In this document: one piece after another, positions 1 to 7,463 of the stretch
Layout of the letters: every line of letters starts with the position of its first letter
How positions within the stretch are numbered: the first letter of the stretch is position 1
Assembly (NCBI GenBank): GCA_964592095.1
Contig: CAZQER010000026.1
Coordinates: 1-15,545, forward strand
Reading direction: 5' to 3'
Length of the DNA stretch: 15,545 nt
From: EX4484-2 sp964592095
Lineage (GTDB): Archaea > Altiarchaeota > Altiarchaeia > IMC4 > QMZM01
Made by a program: the position numbers and the translations under genes
The notes under the pieces: generated by a model
The model's input: only the letters and a program-made list of their open reading frames with translations
Told to the model about the DNA's origin: nothing
The model's database searches: none

Positions 1-1
1 A

Positions 2-427
2 CATTACATTTTAGAGAACTGCGAATTATGGTCTATCTGGACGAGGTTTGGAACGAAAAGCAATGTTGAAATTAGCAACTGGAAAGCAGGGTATTTTGAT
101 TTCTGGCACTTCAGAGATGAAGTAAAAACAAGCAATGTTAACTTTGACTTTACACTGATCAATACCACCCTCATTTACTGGAAATTGCTCACAAGGGGGA
201 AAGCACATTATAAAAATCTGCAAGACATTCAAATCTCATCATGGTGGAATGCAACTTTTGATTACGAGAACAGAAATCTCTGGAAAGGAAGAACGAACAA
301 GAATGGCGAAGTGTTTGTTACAATAAATTTTACAGAGAAGAATTGGAAGAAATATTGGAAAATAGTTGTTCCAGAATATGACAAAACACAAGTTTACAAG
401 TCAGATTTTTGGTTAACACACCCATAA
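2..427 (+). CDS. 3' end of a Trp-rich protein of unknown function (5' partial)
   Basis: An open frame runs from the window edge to a TAA at 425-427, giving 141 residues with no clear start inside; the gene very probably begins upstream. I do not recognise the family. The fragment is rich in Trp and other aromatic residues (WSIW, NWKAGYFDFWHF, SSWWN, NWKKYWK) and in Asn. It alternates short polar and hydrophobic stretches, as beta-rich secreted domains do. Near the end, TNKNGEVFVTI resembles the closing strands of an Ig-like or carboxypeptidase-regulatory-like fold, but this is weak. There is no transmembrane segment or Cys cluster; the only Cys is near the left edge. Codon use (AGA/AGG for Arg, AT-rich third positions) matches the neighbours, which supports a real gene. 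Function and start are unknown; the frame itself is fairly secure. Confidence 0.6.
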   Translation, partial: HYILENCELWSIWTRFGTKSNVEISNWKAGYFDFWHFRDEVKTSNVNFDFTLINTTLIYWKLLTRGKAHYKNLQDIQISSWWNATFDYENRNLWKGRTNKNGEVFVTINFTEKNWKKYWKIVVPEYDKTQVYKSDFWLTHP

Positions 428-625
428 TTTTTAAGTTATAGAATTTATTATTAGAATTTATTGAATTTATTATCCTTTTTACAAAACAAATGATAAACAT
501 CTAAAGAGATAAGTAGTATATATTGAATAAACAGATAATTTATTATAACATATACAGTTATTCTTTTTCCCGAATCATTGATTTTTATCTCCTTATTTGT
601 ATTATTTAAGATTATTAAGATTACA
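428..625. other. AT-rich intergenic region between the 5' partial gene and trpS
   Basis: This is the longest non-coding stretch of the window (198 bases). It opens with three copies of GAATTTATT (441-449, 454-462, 463-471; the last two directly adjacent), followed by a T-rich CCTTTTT tract at 474-480 that could end the upstream transcript in the archaeal manner. TATA-like stretches occur at 514-524 and 540-556, and TTATTTAAG lies at 602-610, about 20 bases before the trpS start. No single one is convincing as the trpS promoter. I see no RNA gene here. Confidence 0.4.
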
Positions 626-1732
626 ATGCCCAAGACCAAGATTGACCCATGGGATTTTCATGATATAGAGGATTACAGGAATCTATTCAGTGAATTTGGA
701 ATTGGGTCATTTGAGAAATTCAGGTCAAAGTTGTCAATGAACAGATACATAAGAAGAGGTATCATATTCGGACACAGAGATTTTGATAGAATTATGGATG
801 CTATAGAAAATAAAAAACCTTTTGTTATGATGACCGGCTTGATGCCTTCAGGTAGGTTTCACTTCGGCCATAAGATGGTTGCTGATCAGATAGTTTTTTA
901 TCAGAAGATGGGTGCAGATATATTTGTCTGTTCTGCCGATATTGAGGCGTATTGTGTTAGAGGAATAAGCCTTGAAATAGCAAGAGAAATAGCAATTAAC
1001 GAATATCTTGTAAATTATGTTGCTCTCGGTCTTAATTTGAATAAAACAAACTTTTGGTTTCAGAGTAATTATGTTGTTCCATATTATAGATTTAGAGATA
1101 TGCTCTCCAAGAGAGTAACGCTTAATGAATTAAAGGGTATCTATGGCGATATATCGCCGGGGAAGATTATATCCGTTCTAACCCAAAGTGCCGATATCCT
1201 CCATCCTCAACTTGAAGAGTTTGGTGGTCCTAAACCAACGATTGTTCCAGTAGGTGCTGACCAGGACCCACATATAAGACTCACAAGAGATTTGGCTATC
1301 AGATTCCAGTCAGAATTTAGACTGATGCAACCATCAGCCACATATCATAAATTCATGCCCGGTTTACAGGGAGGTAAAATGAGTTCCTCTGACCCAAAGT
1401 CATATATTGCACTATCAGATAAGCCAAAAGGTGCCATAAAAAAAATAATGAATGCCAAAACTGGAGGAAGAGCCACCGTAGATGAGCAAAGGGATATGGG
1501 TGGTGTTCCTGAAAGGTGCACTGTATATGATTTATTATTTTACCATTTAATAGATAATGATAAGGAACTGATGAATATTTATGAAGAGTGTAAATCAGGA
1601 GAACTGATATGCGGGGAATGTAAGGCAAAATGTGTTGATATAATGATTAAGTTTTTGGATAAACACCAGAAAAGGATGGAGAAGGCAAAGACGCTTGTAA
1701 ATGAATATCTGAGCAAAAATGGGTATAATTAA
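626..1732 (+). CDS. trpS: Tryptophanyl-tRNA synthetase, archaeal type
   Basis: Charges tRNA-Trp with tryptophan using ATP, in the cytoplasm; class I synthetase. The 368-residue protein has the class I signature as HFGH (79-82, after PSG) and KMSSS at 251-255. The stretches RRGIIFGHRDFDR, ADILHPQ and VGADQDPHIRLTRD match archaeal TrpRS proteins such as the Methanothermobacter enzyme rather than bacterial TrpRS or TyrRS. A Cys pair pattern near the C-terminus (ELICGECKAKC) is also seen in that family. I chose ATG 626 because MPKTKIDPWD aligns with the usual family start; an upstream in-frame start at 578 would add a hydrophobic stretch foreign to the family. No Shine-Dalgarno is visible, so the message may be leaderless or weakly led. 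Its 3' end overlaps hdrA by 14 bases, suggesting co-transcription with the redox genes. Confidence 0.93.
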   Translation: MPKTKIDPWDFHDIEDYRNLFSEFGIGSFEKFRSKLSMNRYIRRGIIFGHRDFDRIMDAIENKKPFVMMTGLMPSGRFHFGHKMVADQIVFYQKMGADIFVCSADIEAYCVRGISLEIAREIAINEYLVNYVALGLNLNKTNFWFQSNYVVPYYRFRDMLSKRVTLNELKGIYGDISPGKIISVLTQSADILHPQLEEFGGPKPTIVPVGADQDPHIRLTRDLAIRFQSEFRLMQPSATYHKFMPGLQGGKMSSSDPKSYIALSDKPKGAIKKIMNAKTGGRATVDEQRDMGGVPERCTVYDLLFYHLIDNDKELMNIYEECKSGELICGECKAKCVDIMIKFLDKHQKRMEKAKTLVNEYLSKNGYN

Positions 1733-3701
1733 GAGAAGATACCCGAGGATAGGCGTTTATGTATGTCATTGTGGACAGAATATTGGGGGTGTAATAAATA
1801 TTTCTGAGGTTAGAAAATATGCAGAGTCTCTTCCAAATGTCGTTGTCGCTAGGGAAAAAAAATATACATGCAGCGATATAGGTCAGAGTTCTATCGCGAG
1901 AGATATAAAGGATTACAAACTTGATAGAGTAGTCGTAGCTTCATGTTCTCCAAGACTTCATGAGGTAGCATTTAGAGAGGTTCTTGATTCAAGCGGTTTA
2001 AATCCCTATCTCTTTGAAATGGTTAATATAAGGGAGCAATGCTCGTGGGTACATTATAATGACCCTGAAAAGGCAACTGAAAAGGCAAAGGATTTAATAA
2101 GGGCGGCAGTAGCAAGGTCATCACTCTTGGAACCCATAGAGAAACTCAAAAAAGAGGTTACAAAGACAGTTATGGTAATTGGTGGTGGAATTGCGGGAAT
2201 AACATCTGCATTATATCTATCAAGAATAGGTATAAAAACATATCTGATTGAGAAGGAGTATAGTATTGGAGGGCATATGGCTCAATTAGATAAAACATTT
2301 CCAACACTTGATTGCTCTTTATGCACCCTGTCTCCACGAATGGTTGATGTGAAGAAGGAACCAAATATTGAATTATTTACAAACTCCGAGGTAATAGATA
2401 TAGAGGGATATGTCGGAAATTTCAGGGTAAAGATAAAAAGAAATCCAAGATATGTTGATGAGGATAGGTGCATAGCGTGTGGAGAATGTGCTAAGGTATG
2501 CCCTGTGAATGTTCCGGATGAATTCAATCAGAATATGTCATACAGAAAAGCAATACATATTCCCTTTGCTCAGGCGATACCTAATACATATTATATAGAT
2601 GGGGAGCATTGCCTTTACCTCACAAAGGGTGCATGTCAGATGTGTATGAAAAAATGCGATAACAATGCCATAAATTTTGAACAGAAGTCTAAAATTGATG
2701 AGATAGATGTTGGTGCGATAATTATTGCCACCGGATTCCAACTATATGATGCAAAAAATAAGATAGAATACGGATATGGAAAATACAAAAATGTAATTAC
2801 GAATTTAGATTTTGAGAGGATACTAAGTGCTGACGGTCCTACAAAGGGTAAATTAATAAGACCAAGTGATAACAAAAAGCCCGAATCAGTTGCATTTATT
2901 CAATGTGTTGGCTCAAGGGATGAAAGTGCCAATAAATATTGTTCAGTATACTGTTGTATGACTTCTCTCAAACATGCCCTGTTAATTAAAGAGAAGAGTC
3001 CAGAGACAAAGGTTTATATATATTACATTGATATAAGAGCATGTGGAAAGGACTTTGAGGAGTTTTATAGAAGAGTAAGGGAAAATGGTGTGAGATTTAT
3101 AAAGGGACTCCCTCCAAGAATTGATGAGGATCCAAATACCAACGATTTACTGTTAATCTCTGAGGACATTGATATGGGCAGGGTATTTAAGAATAGAGTT
3201 GATATGATTGTTCTTGCAACGGGAATGGTTCCATCACCGCATGTTGATACAATAATGAAAAAACTTCACCTTGCTCAAAGCAGAGATGGATTCATAATGG
3301 AGGCACATCCAAAACTAAGACCCATAGATACAAATATCGCAGGGGTATTTCTTGCAGGATGCGCTCAATTTCCAAAGAGTATTCCCGAGGTGGTGGCACA
3401 GGCGGGCAATGCAGCAATTGCATCAGCAGATATAATCTTTAGAGATGAAATTCCGGTTGAAGAAACCACAGCATTTGTTGATATTGAAAGATGTACGGGT
3501 TGCAGTATATGTGTAAATGTGTGTCCCTATGATGCCATTAAAATAACAGATGAAGGGTTTGCAGAGATAAATGAAATTTTATGTAAGGGATGTGGCTCAT
3601 GTTCTGTAGCATGCCCTTCATCCGCGATACAACAGATGCACTTCCTTGATTCGCAGATTAAGGCTCAAGTAGAGGCATTATTGGGTGTTAGTTATGTCTA
3701 A
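1719..3701 (+). CDS. hdrA: HdrA-like flavin/iron-sulfur subunit (CoB-CoM heterodisulfide reductase A family)
   Basis: HdrA is the FAD subunit where electron bifurcation takes place in heterodisulfide reductase complexes and in bacterial Flx-Hdr complexes. The 660 residues show: an N-terminal HdrA domain (VCHCGQNIGG, 14-24); an FAD-binding GGGIAG (155-160); the HdrA Cys pair in TLDCSLC (C199, C202); an inserted ferredoxin domain with C251/254/257/261 and a second, irregular set C298/306/309/313; the HdrA-specific Cys group CVGSRDE..YCS..CC (C396, C408, C412, C413); and a C-terminal two-cluster ferredoxin (C592/595/598/602 and C622/625/628/632). Length is usual for HdrA, and all Cys are encoded normally with no in-frame UGA. 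It overlaps trpS (14 bases) and flxD (8 bases). hdrB and hdrC are not in the window, so the partner for the high-potential branch is unknown. Family assignment is firm; the exact reaction is inferred. Confidence 0.93.
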   Translation: MGIIKRRYPRIGVYVCHCGQNIGGVINISEVRKYAESLPNVVVAREKKYTCSDIGQSSIARDIKDYKLDRVVVASCSPRLHEVAFREVLDSSGLNPYLFEMVNIREQCSWVHYNDPEKATEKAKDLIRAAVARSSLLEPIEKLKKEVTKTVMVIGGGIAGITSALYLSRIGIKTYLIEKEYSIGGHMAQLDKTFPTLDCSLCTLSPRMVDVKKEPNIELFTNSEVIDIEGYVGNFRVKIKRNPRYVDEDRCIACGECAKVCPVNVPDEFNQNMSYRKAIHIPFAQAIPNTYYIDGEHCLYLTKGACQMCMKKCDNNAINFEQKSKIDEIDVGAIIIATGFQLYDAKNKIEYGYGKYKNVITNLDFERILSADGPTKGKLIRPSDNKKPESVAFIQCVGSRDESANKYCSVYCCMTSLKHALLIKEKSPETKVYIYYIDIRACGKDFEEFYRRVRENGVRFIKGLPPRIDEDPNTNDLLLISEDIDMGRVFKNRVDMIVLATGMVPSPHVDTIMKKLHLAQSRDGFIMEAHPKLRPIDTNIAGVFLAGCAQFPKSIPEVVAQAGNAAIASADIIFRDEIPVEETTAFVDIERCTGCSICVNVCPYDAIKITDEGFAEINEILCKGCGSCSVACPSSAIQQMHFLDSQIKAQVEALLGVSYV

Positions 3702-4185
3702 ATCCAAAAATAATGTTTTTTATGAACCAAGAATAGTTGGGTTTTTATGTAATTGGTGCTCTTATGCAGGAGCAGATTTTGCAGGAACATCTAGAATTAA
3801 GTATCCTACGAATCTGAGGGTTATAAGAGTAATGTGTTCCTCAAGGGTTAATCCATTGTTCGTATTAAAAGCATTTCAGGAGGGTGCGGATGGCGTTCTT
3901 ATTGCAGGATGCCACCCGCATGATTGTCATTACATAGAAGGAAATTATTATACGAGAAGAAGGTTCATACTCCTCAGAGGGCTTTTGGAATATGTTGGAA
4001 TAAATCCTAAAAGACTTAGAATAGAATGGGTATCCGCATCGGAGGGTGATAGATTTGCGAGAATTATAGATGAAATGGTAAATGATTTGAAAGAACTTGG
4101 TCCATTGGAGTTGAGAAACAGATTGAATGAAAATCAAACAAGTCATAATGTAACTTATAAACACGCTAAACAAGAAAGGATATAA
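3694..4185 (+). CDS. flxD: MvhD/FlxD-like [2Fe-2S] electron-transfer subunit
   Basis: MvhD-family proteins carry electrons from a hydrogenase, formate dehydrogenase or the Flx diaphorase into HdrA. The 163-residue protein has the family pattern: IVGFLCNWCSY (C19, C22), RVMCSSRV (C48) and GCHPHDCHY (C73, C78), followed by a helical part with the FILLRGLLEYVGI and EWVSASEGDRF stretches. I chose ATG 3694 because GGGTG at 3683-3687 sits 6 bases before it; GTG at 3685 would add three residues. The start lies inside the 3' end of hdrA, so translation is probably coupled. With flxA-like and flxB-like genes rather than a hydrogenase downstream, FlxD is a better name than MvhD. The C-terminal 25 or so residues are polar and probably variable. 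Confidence 0.9.
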   Translation: MSKSKNNVFYEPRIVGFLCNWCSYAGADFAGTSRIKYPTNLRVIRVMCSSRVNPLFVLKAFQEGADGVLIAGCHPHDCHYIEGNYYTRRRFILLRGLLEYVGINPKRLRIEWVSASEGDRFARIIDEMVNDLKELGPLELRNRLNENQTSHNVTYKHAKQERI

Positions 4186-4219
4186 TGTAAGGGCAAGGTA
4201 TAGTTTCTGGGTGTTTGTA

Positions 4220-5080
4220 ATGAAATCAGAGATTCAGAAGGCAATTAGAAATGAGGCAAAAAGGCTCCTTGAACATAAAAGGATTAACCTGTTTATAGGG
4301 TATTGTGAAGAGGATAACAGAATTGTGCCTTGTTTCATTTCATCTCCAGAAGAAACGGAAAAACTCGTTTGGAATAATAGATGCAAAAATAATCTTGCTA
4401 TTTTTCTAAGAGAGGAGAGGGGAAAGATAGGTATAATTGCCAAAGGATGCGATTCAAGAGCAATTCTTGAATTATTGAAAACAAACCAGATTAGCAGAGA
4501 AGATTTGGTTATCGTGGGCGTTCCATGTGAAGGAATGATAGATGAAAAGGGAAAGGAGTATGAGAATTGTAAGGTATGTTTACATAAAAACCCAACCATC
4601 TATGATATCTTCCTTGGGGAGATGGTTGATGATAAATCTGAAGCTAAGTTAAATAGCACAGATGACATAGAATCTCTGTCACTGGACGAGAGGTTTGAAT
4701 TCTGGAAAGGTCAGTTTCAAAAGTGTATAAAATGCATGGCATGCCGTAATGTGTGTCCTCTGTGCTTCTGTAACGAATGTTTTGTTGACAAGAATGAACC
4801 AAAATGGATTGAGAAACCAAAGGATATTAGTGATATTTTTTTGTTTCATATTATAAAGGCATTTCATATGATAGGCAGATGTGTTGAATGCGGTGAGTGT
4901 GAGAGGGCATGTCCCGTCGGAATACCTCTCATGAAACTATATCATAAAATATCAAGAGATGTAAGAGACATGTTCAATTACGAATCTGGAATGAACGAGG
5001 GGGATAAACTACCCCTTGTGGATTTTGACATAGAGAAGGATACCTTATTGGAAAAGAATGAAGGAAATGAAAAGAATTAG
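4220..5080 (+). CDS. flxC: FlxC-like 4Fe-4S dicluster protein of the HdrA-Flx module
   Basis: Iron-sulfur relay protein, 286 residues. The N-terminal part (about 60-120) contains AKGCDSRAILELL and VGVPCEGMID, resembling the F420-hydrogenase/formate dehydrogenase beta (FrhB/FdhB)-like domain. It is followed by NCKVC (C117, C120). Two [4Fe-4S] motifs follow: C169/172/175/179, extended as CPLCFCNEC, and C221/224/227/231 with CPVGIP, an arrangement also seen in HdrC. I chose ATG 4220 because GGGTG lies 6 bases before it; GTG at 4211 in the same frame would add three residues. It starts 34 bases after flxD and overlaps flxB. The flxC name rests on domain content and position between flxD and flxB and is tentative. 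An HdrC-like job, standing in for the missing hdrC, is also possible. Confidence 0.75.
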   Translation: MKSEIQKAIRNEAKRLLEHKRINLFIGYCEEDNRIVPCFISSPEETEKLVWNNRCKNNLAIFLREERGKIGIIAKGCDSRAILELLKTNQISREDLVIVGVPCEGMIDEKGKEYENCKVCLHKNPTIYDIFLGEMVDDKSEAKLNSTDDIESLSLDERFEFWKGQFQKCIKCMACRNVCPLCFCNECFVDKNEPKWIEKPKDISDIFLFHIIKAFHMIGRCVECGECERACPVGIPLMKLYHKISRDVRDMFNYESGMNEGDKLPLVDFDIEKDTLLEKNEGNEKN

Positions 5081-6071
5081 AAAGAAGGATATAGAAAAAT
5101 TTATATATGAATTGAAAAGAAGATATGAGGTTATAGCTCCCGTAGAGGAGAATGGGAAGGTGTTTTTCAAAATTTTAGGAGAGAATGATGATATAACATT
5201 AAACTATACAAATTCGTGCATACCGCCAAAGGAATTTTTTATTCCAGAAAGGGAGCAACTATTTAGATTCAGGGAAATAAATGATAATATTGGTATATAC
5301 TCAAATTTATCGGATATATGTGAAAGGGAGAGGATTATCTTTGGGATAAGACCGTGTGATGTAAACGCGTTATCAATACTTGACAATGTGGCAAAGGATT
5401 GTTTTGAAGATACTTACTATTTTAAAAGAAGGGATAATACAATACTTATTGCAATAGAATGCACGGAGCCATCTGATGAATGCTTCTGTTCTACATTTAA
5501 TACAGGCCCTTCTCTTGATAAAGGTGCAGATTTGATTCTTACGGATATAGGAGATTCATACTTAGTAAATGCAAAGACAAAAAAAGGCAATAAAATATTA
5601 AACTTTAAATTTTTTGAAGATGCGGATGAGAAGGATGAGAAGATAGCAGATAGAAGGATAAGGGATGCAAAGAATGTAGAAATAAAAAATATTGGAGGTC
5701 AGATTAAACCCGAGATATTAAAGCATTTTTCAAGGAGATGCCTATCATGTTACTCCTGCACTTACATATGTCCCACATGCTATTGTTTTGATGTTGTTGA
5801 TAAATTTAACATTTTTGATAACAGCGGCGAGAGAATCAGATGCTGGGATTCATGTATGTCGCCTTCATTTTCAAGAATGGCTGGAAATGTAAATCCAAGA
5901 GATGACAAGCACAAGAGATTTATTAATAGAATAAACCATAAACTGATATATATGTATGAAAGATACAAGGTATTTGGTTGTGTTGGTTGTGGCAGGTGCA
6001 CAATAAATTGTCCTTCGGGCATTAGCATGTTTGCTATTATAAAATATGCACAGAAACAGAAAAGAGAATGA
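5058..6071 (+). CDS. flxB: FlxB-like / AsrA-HydB family 4Fe-4S protein
   Basis: Fe-S partner of the FAD/NAD-binding diaphorase encoded next; the family includes anaerobic sulfite reductase AsrA and the beta subunit of soluble [NiFe]-hydrogenase/sulfhydrogenase (HydB). The 337-residue protein has the family motif FGIRPCDVNAL (95-105), ECFCSTFNTGP (141-151), and two ferredoxin clusters: C228/231/234/238 extended as CPTCYC, and C308/311/314/318 followed by PSGI. ATG 5058 overlaps the flxC 3' end by 23 bases; ATG 5067 is an alternative, but the only purine-rich site (GGA at 5050-5052) suits 5058. It ends in an ATGA overlap with flxA. No hydrogenase large or small subunit or sulfite reductase siroheme subunit is present, so the Flx reading is preferred over HydB or AsrA. 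Confidence 0.85.
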   Translation: MKEMKRIRKKDIEKFIYELKRRYEVIAPVEENGKVFFKILGENDDITLNYTNSCIPPKEFFIPEREQLFRFREINDNIGIYSNLSDICERERIIFGIRPCDVNALSILDNVAKDCFEDTYYFKRRDNTILIAIECTEPSDECFCSTFNTGPSLDKGADLILTDIGDSYLVNAKTKKGNKILNFKFFEDADEKDEKIADRRIRDAKNVEIKNIGGQIKPEILKHFSRRCLSCYSCTYICPTCYCFDVVDKFNIFDNSGERIRCWDSCMSPSFSRMAGNVNPRDDKHKRFINRINHKLIYMYERYKVFGCVGCGRCTINCPSGISMFAIIKYAQKQKRE

Positions 6072-6883
6072 AAAATCCATATATGCCAAAAGTTGCGGAA
6101 ATCGTAGAGGTGAGGAATGAAACACCGGATGTAAAGACATTCTGCATAGGATTGAAGGATTTTGATTTTAACTATAAACCTGGACAGTTTGTTGAACTCT
6201 CCTCCTTCGGATTTGGTGAAATTCCCGTATCGATAACCTCAACACCCACAAGAAAAAAGGGTTTTATAGAATTGAGTATAAAGAATGTTGGTAGGGTAAC
6301 GAATATCATTCATGAAGCCAAAATAGGTGACTCCGTAGGGATAAGGGGCCCATTCGGTAATGGATTTCCTGTCAATACTTTAAGAGGAAAGGATATACTA
6401 TTTATTGGAGGAGGTATAGGGTTGGCACCATTACGCTCTTTTATCAATTACATAATTGACAGGAGAAATAAATTTGGTAGTGTGTATGTTTTATATGGGG
6501 CAAGAACATATGCAGATATGGTATTCAAAAACGAATACGAAAACTGGGAAAAACACTTTGAGGTTCATCTGACAATAGATAAAGAAGATAAAAATTGGAA
6601 TGGCAATGTTGGTTTTGTCAATCAGTTACTGAAAAAAACAACCATTGATGTTAAGAATATAGACAAAACATATGCAATAATATGTGGTCCAGAAATAATG
6701 ATGAAATTTGTCATAAATGATCTAAAGAACACGGGGTTTGATGATAATAATATAATTCTATCGCTTGAAAGAGTGATGAAGTGCGGTATAGGGAAATGTG
6801 GTCATTGCAATATAGGTGATAAATATGTCTGCATTGATGGTCCCGTATTTTCATATGCTGATATAAAGGATAAATGGAAATAA
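6068..6883 (+). CDS. flxA: FlxA-like FAD/NAD(P)-binding oxidoreductase with [2Fe-2S] site
   Basis: Diaphorase subunit of the ferredoxin-NADP reductase fold (AsrB/HydG/PyrK group), expected to exchange electrons between NAD(P)H and the Fe-S chain of FlxB, FlxC and FlxD. The 271 residues show a flavin-binding barrel (KPGQFVELS, 38-45; the usual RPYS motif is replaced by IPVSITS), IRGPFGNGF (92-100), the nucleotide-binding GGGIGLAP (114-121), CGP (206-208), and a C-terminal [2Fe-2S] set C239/C244/C247/C255 (MKCGIGKCGHC). It is the last gene of the run: its TAA at 6881-6883 is two bases from the convergent fumarase beta stop. Whether it uses NADH or NADPH cannot be read from the sequence. Confidence 0.88.
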   Translation: MKNPYMPKVAEIVEVRNETPDVKTFCIGLKDFDFNYKPGQFVELSSFGFGEIPVSITSTPTRKKGFIELSIKNVGRVTNIIHEAKIGDSVGIRGPFGNGFPVNTLRGKDILFIGGGIGLAPLRSFINYIIDRRNKFGSVYVLYGARTYADMVFKNEYENWEKHFEVHLTIDKEDKNWNGNVGFVNQLLKKTTIDVKNIDKTYAIICGPEIMMKFVINDLKNTGFDDNNIILSLERVMKCGIGKCGHCNIGDKYVCIDGPVFSYADIKDKWK

Positions 6884-6885
6884 CT

Positions 6886-7410
6886 CTAAATTTGATTTTC
6901 ATAAACGCTATTACCATTTGAATCTATTGCCACCAATAAAGGCCCCAGATTCCTTACTTCCAGTATCCAAACGGCCTCCGGAATACCAAGTTCAAGCCAG
7001 TAAACATTCTTGACATTTTCTACCGCCATAGCACCTATTGATGCACAACCACCAGTCATCGCGAAGTAAATACATTTATTCTCTCTAAAAATTTTTTTAT
7101 TCATCCCTCCCTTACCAATTATACCCCTAATTTTAAATCTTTTAATAAAATCCGACTCAACATTATTCATCCTTGCGCTTGTTGTAGGTCCAATTGCAAT
7201 TACTTTCCATTCATTATTGTTTCTTTTAACGATCGGTCCAGAATGAAATATCACACAATTTTCAATATCTATAGGAAATGCCCCTTCATTTAATGCCCTT
7301 TCATGCGCCTTATCCCTTGCTGTAACTACTATGCCAGATAGATATACAAATTCGCCTATCTTCAGTTTTTTAATATCCCTCTCAGATAGAGGTGTATTAA
7401 GATAAATCAT
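6886..7410 (-). CDS. fumB: Class I fumarate hydratase, beta (C-terminal) subunit
   Basis: With the alpha subunit this forms an oxygen-sensitive [4Fe-4S] fumarase that interconverts fumarate and malate. The 174-residue protein shows the beta-domain motifs GPTTSARM (74-81), IGKGGM (98-103), TGGCAS (119-124), ELGIPEAVW (140-148) and GPLLVAID (156-163). Length is normal for an archaeal split beta subunit. The related L(+)-tartrate dehydratase beta subunit has the same fold, but a matching fumarase-like alpha gene is in the window. Here beta is not next to alpha: alpha lies about 4.1 kb away on the same strand. ATG at 7410 has no Shine-Dalgarno, but a palindromic TATA-like box is centred 29.5 bases upstream, so the message is probably leaderless. 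Its stop faces the flxA stop. Confidence 0.9.
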   Translation of the reverse strand: MIYLNTPLSERDIKKLKIGEFVYLSGIVVTARDKAHERALNEGAFPIDIENCVIFHSGPIVKRNNNEWKVIAIGPTTSARMNNVESDFIKRFKIRGIIGKGGMNKKIFRENKCIYFAMTGGCASIGAMAVENVKNVYWLELGIPEAVWILEVRNLGPLLVAIDSNGNSVYENQI

Positions 7411-7434
7411 ATCAAATTTATTCTCATTTAATTC

Positions 7435-7444
7435 TAATATATTA
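7435..7444 (-). promoter_or_regulatory. Palindromic TATA-like box of the fumarase beta gene
   Basis: TAATATATTA is a perfect 10-base palindrome centred 29.5 bases upstream of the fumB ATG (7410), the normal archaeal TATA-to-start distance for a leaderless transcript. On the other strand it is too close to the Shine-Dalgarno of the gene starting at 7464 to be its TATA box. That gene may instead use an AAATTTATTC element near 7414-7423, which is a weak match. Confidence 0.5.
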
Positions 7445-7463
7445 TTTGTTTTCAGGTGTTGTG

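Noticed and set aside
578..625. Upstream extension of trpS
   Set aside because: The added stretch (MIFISLFVLFKIIK) is hydrophobic and foreign to TrpRS; the family alignment starts at ATG 626.
1719..3701. Possible selenocysteine codon in hdrA, as in some methanogens
   Set aside because: The frame has no internal UGA; all expected positions are Cys.
5058..6883. Soluble [NiFe]-hydrogenase/sulfhydrogenase beta and gamma subunits (HydB, HydG) or sulfite reductase AsrA/AsrB
   Set aside because: No hydrogenase large or small subunit and no siroheme subunit is nearby, whereas hdrA and flxD directly precede them, which favours the Flx assignment; the families are related, so the alternative is not fully excluded.
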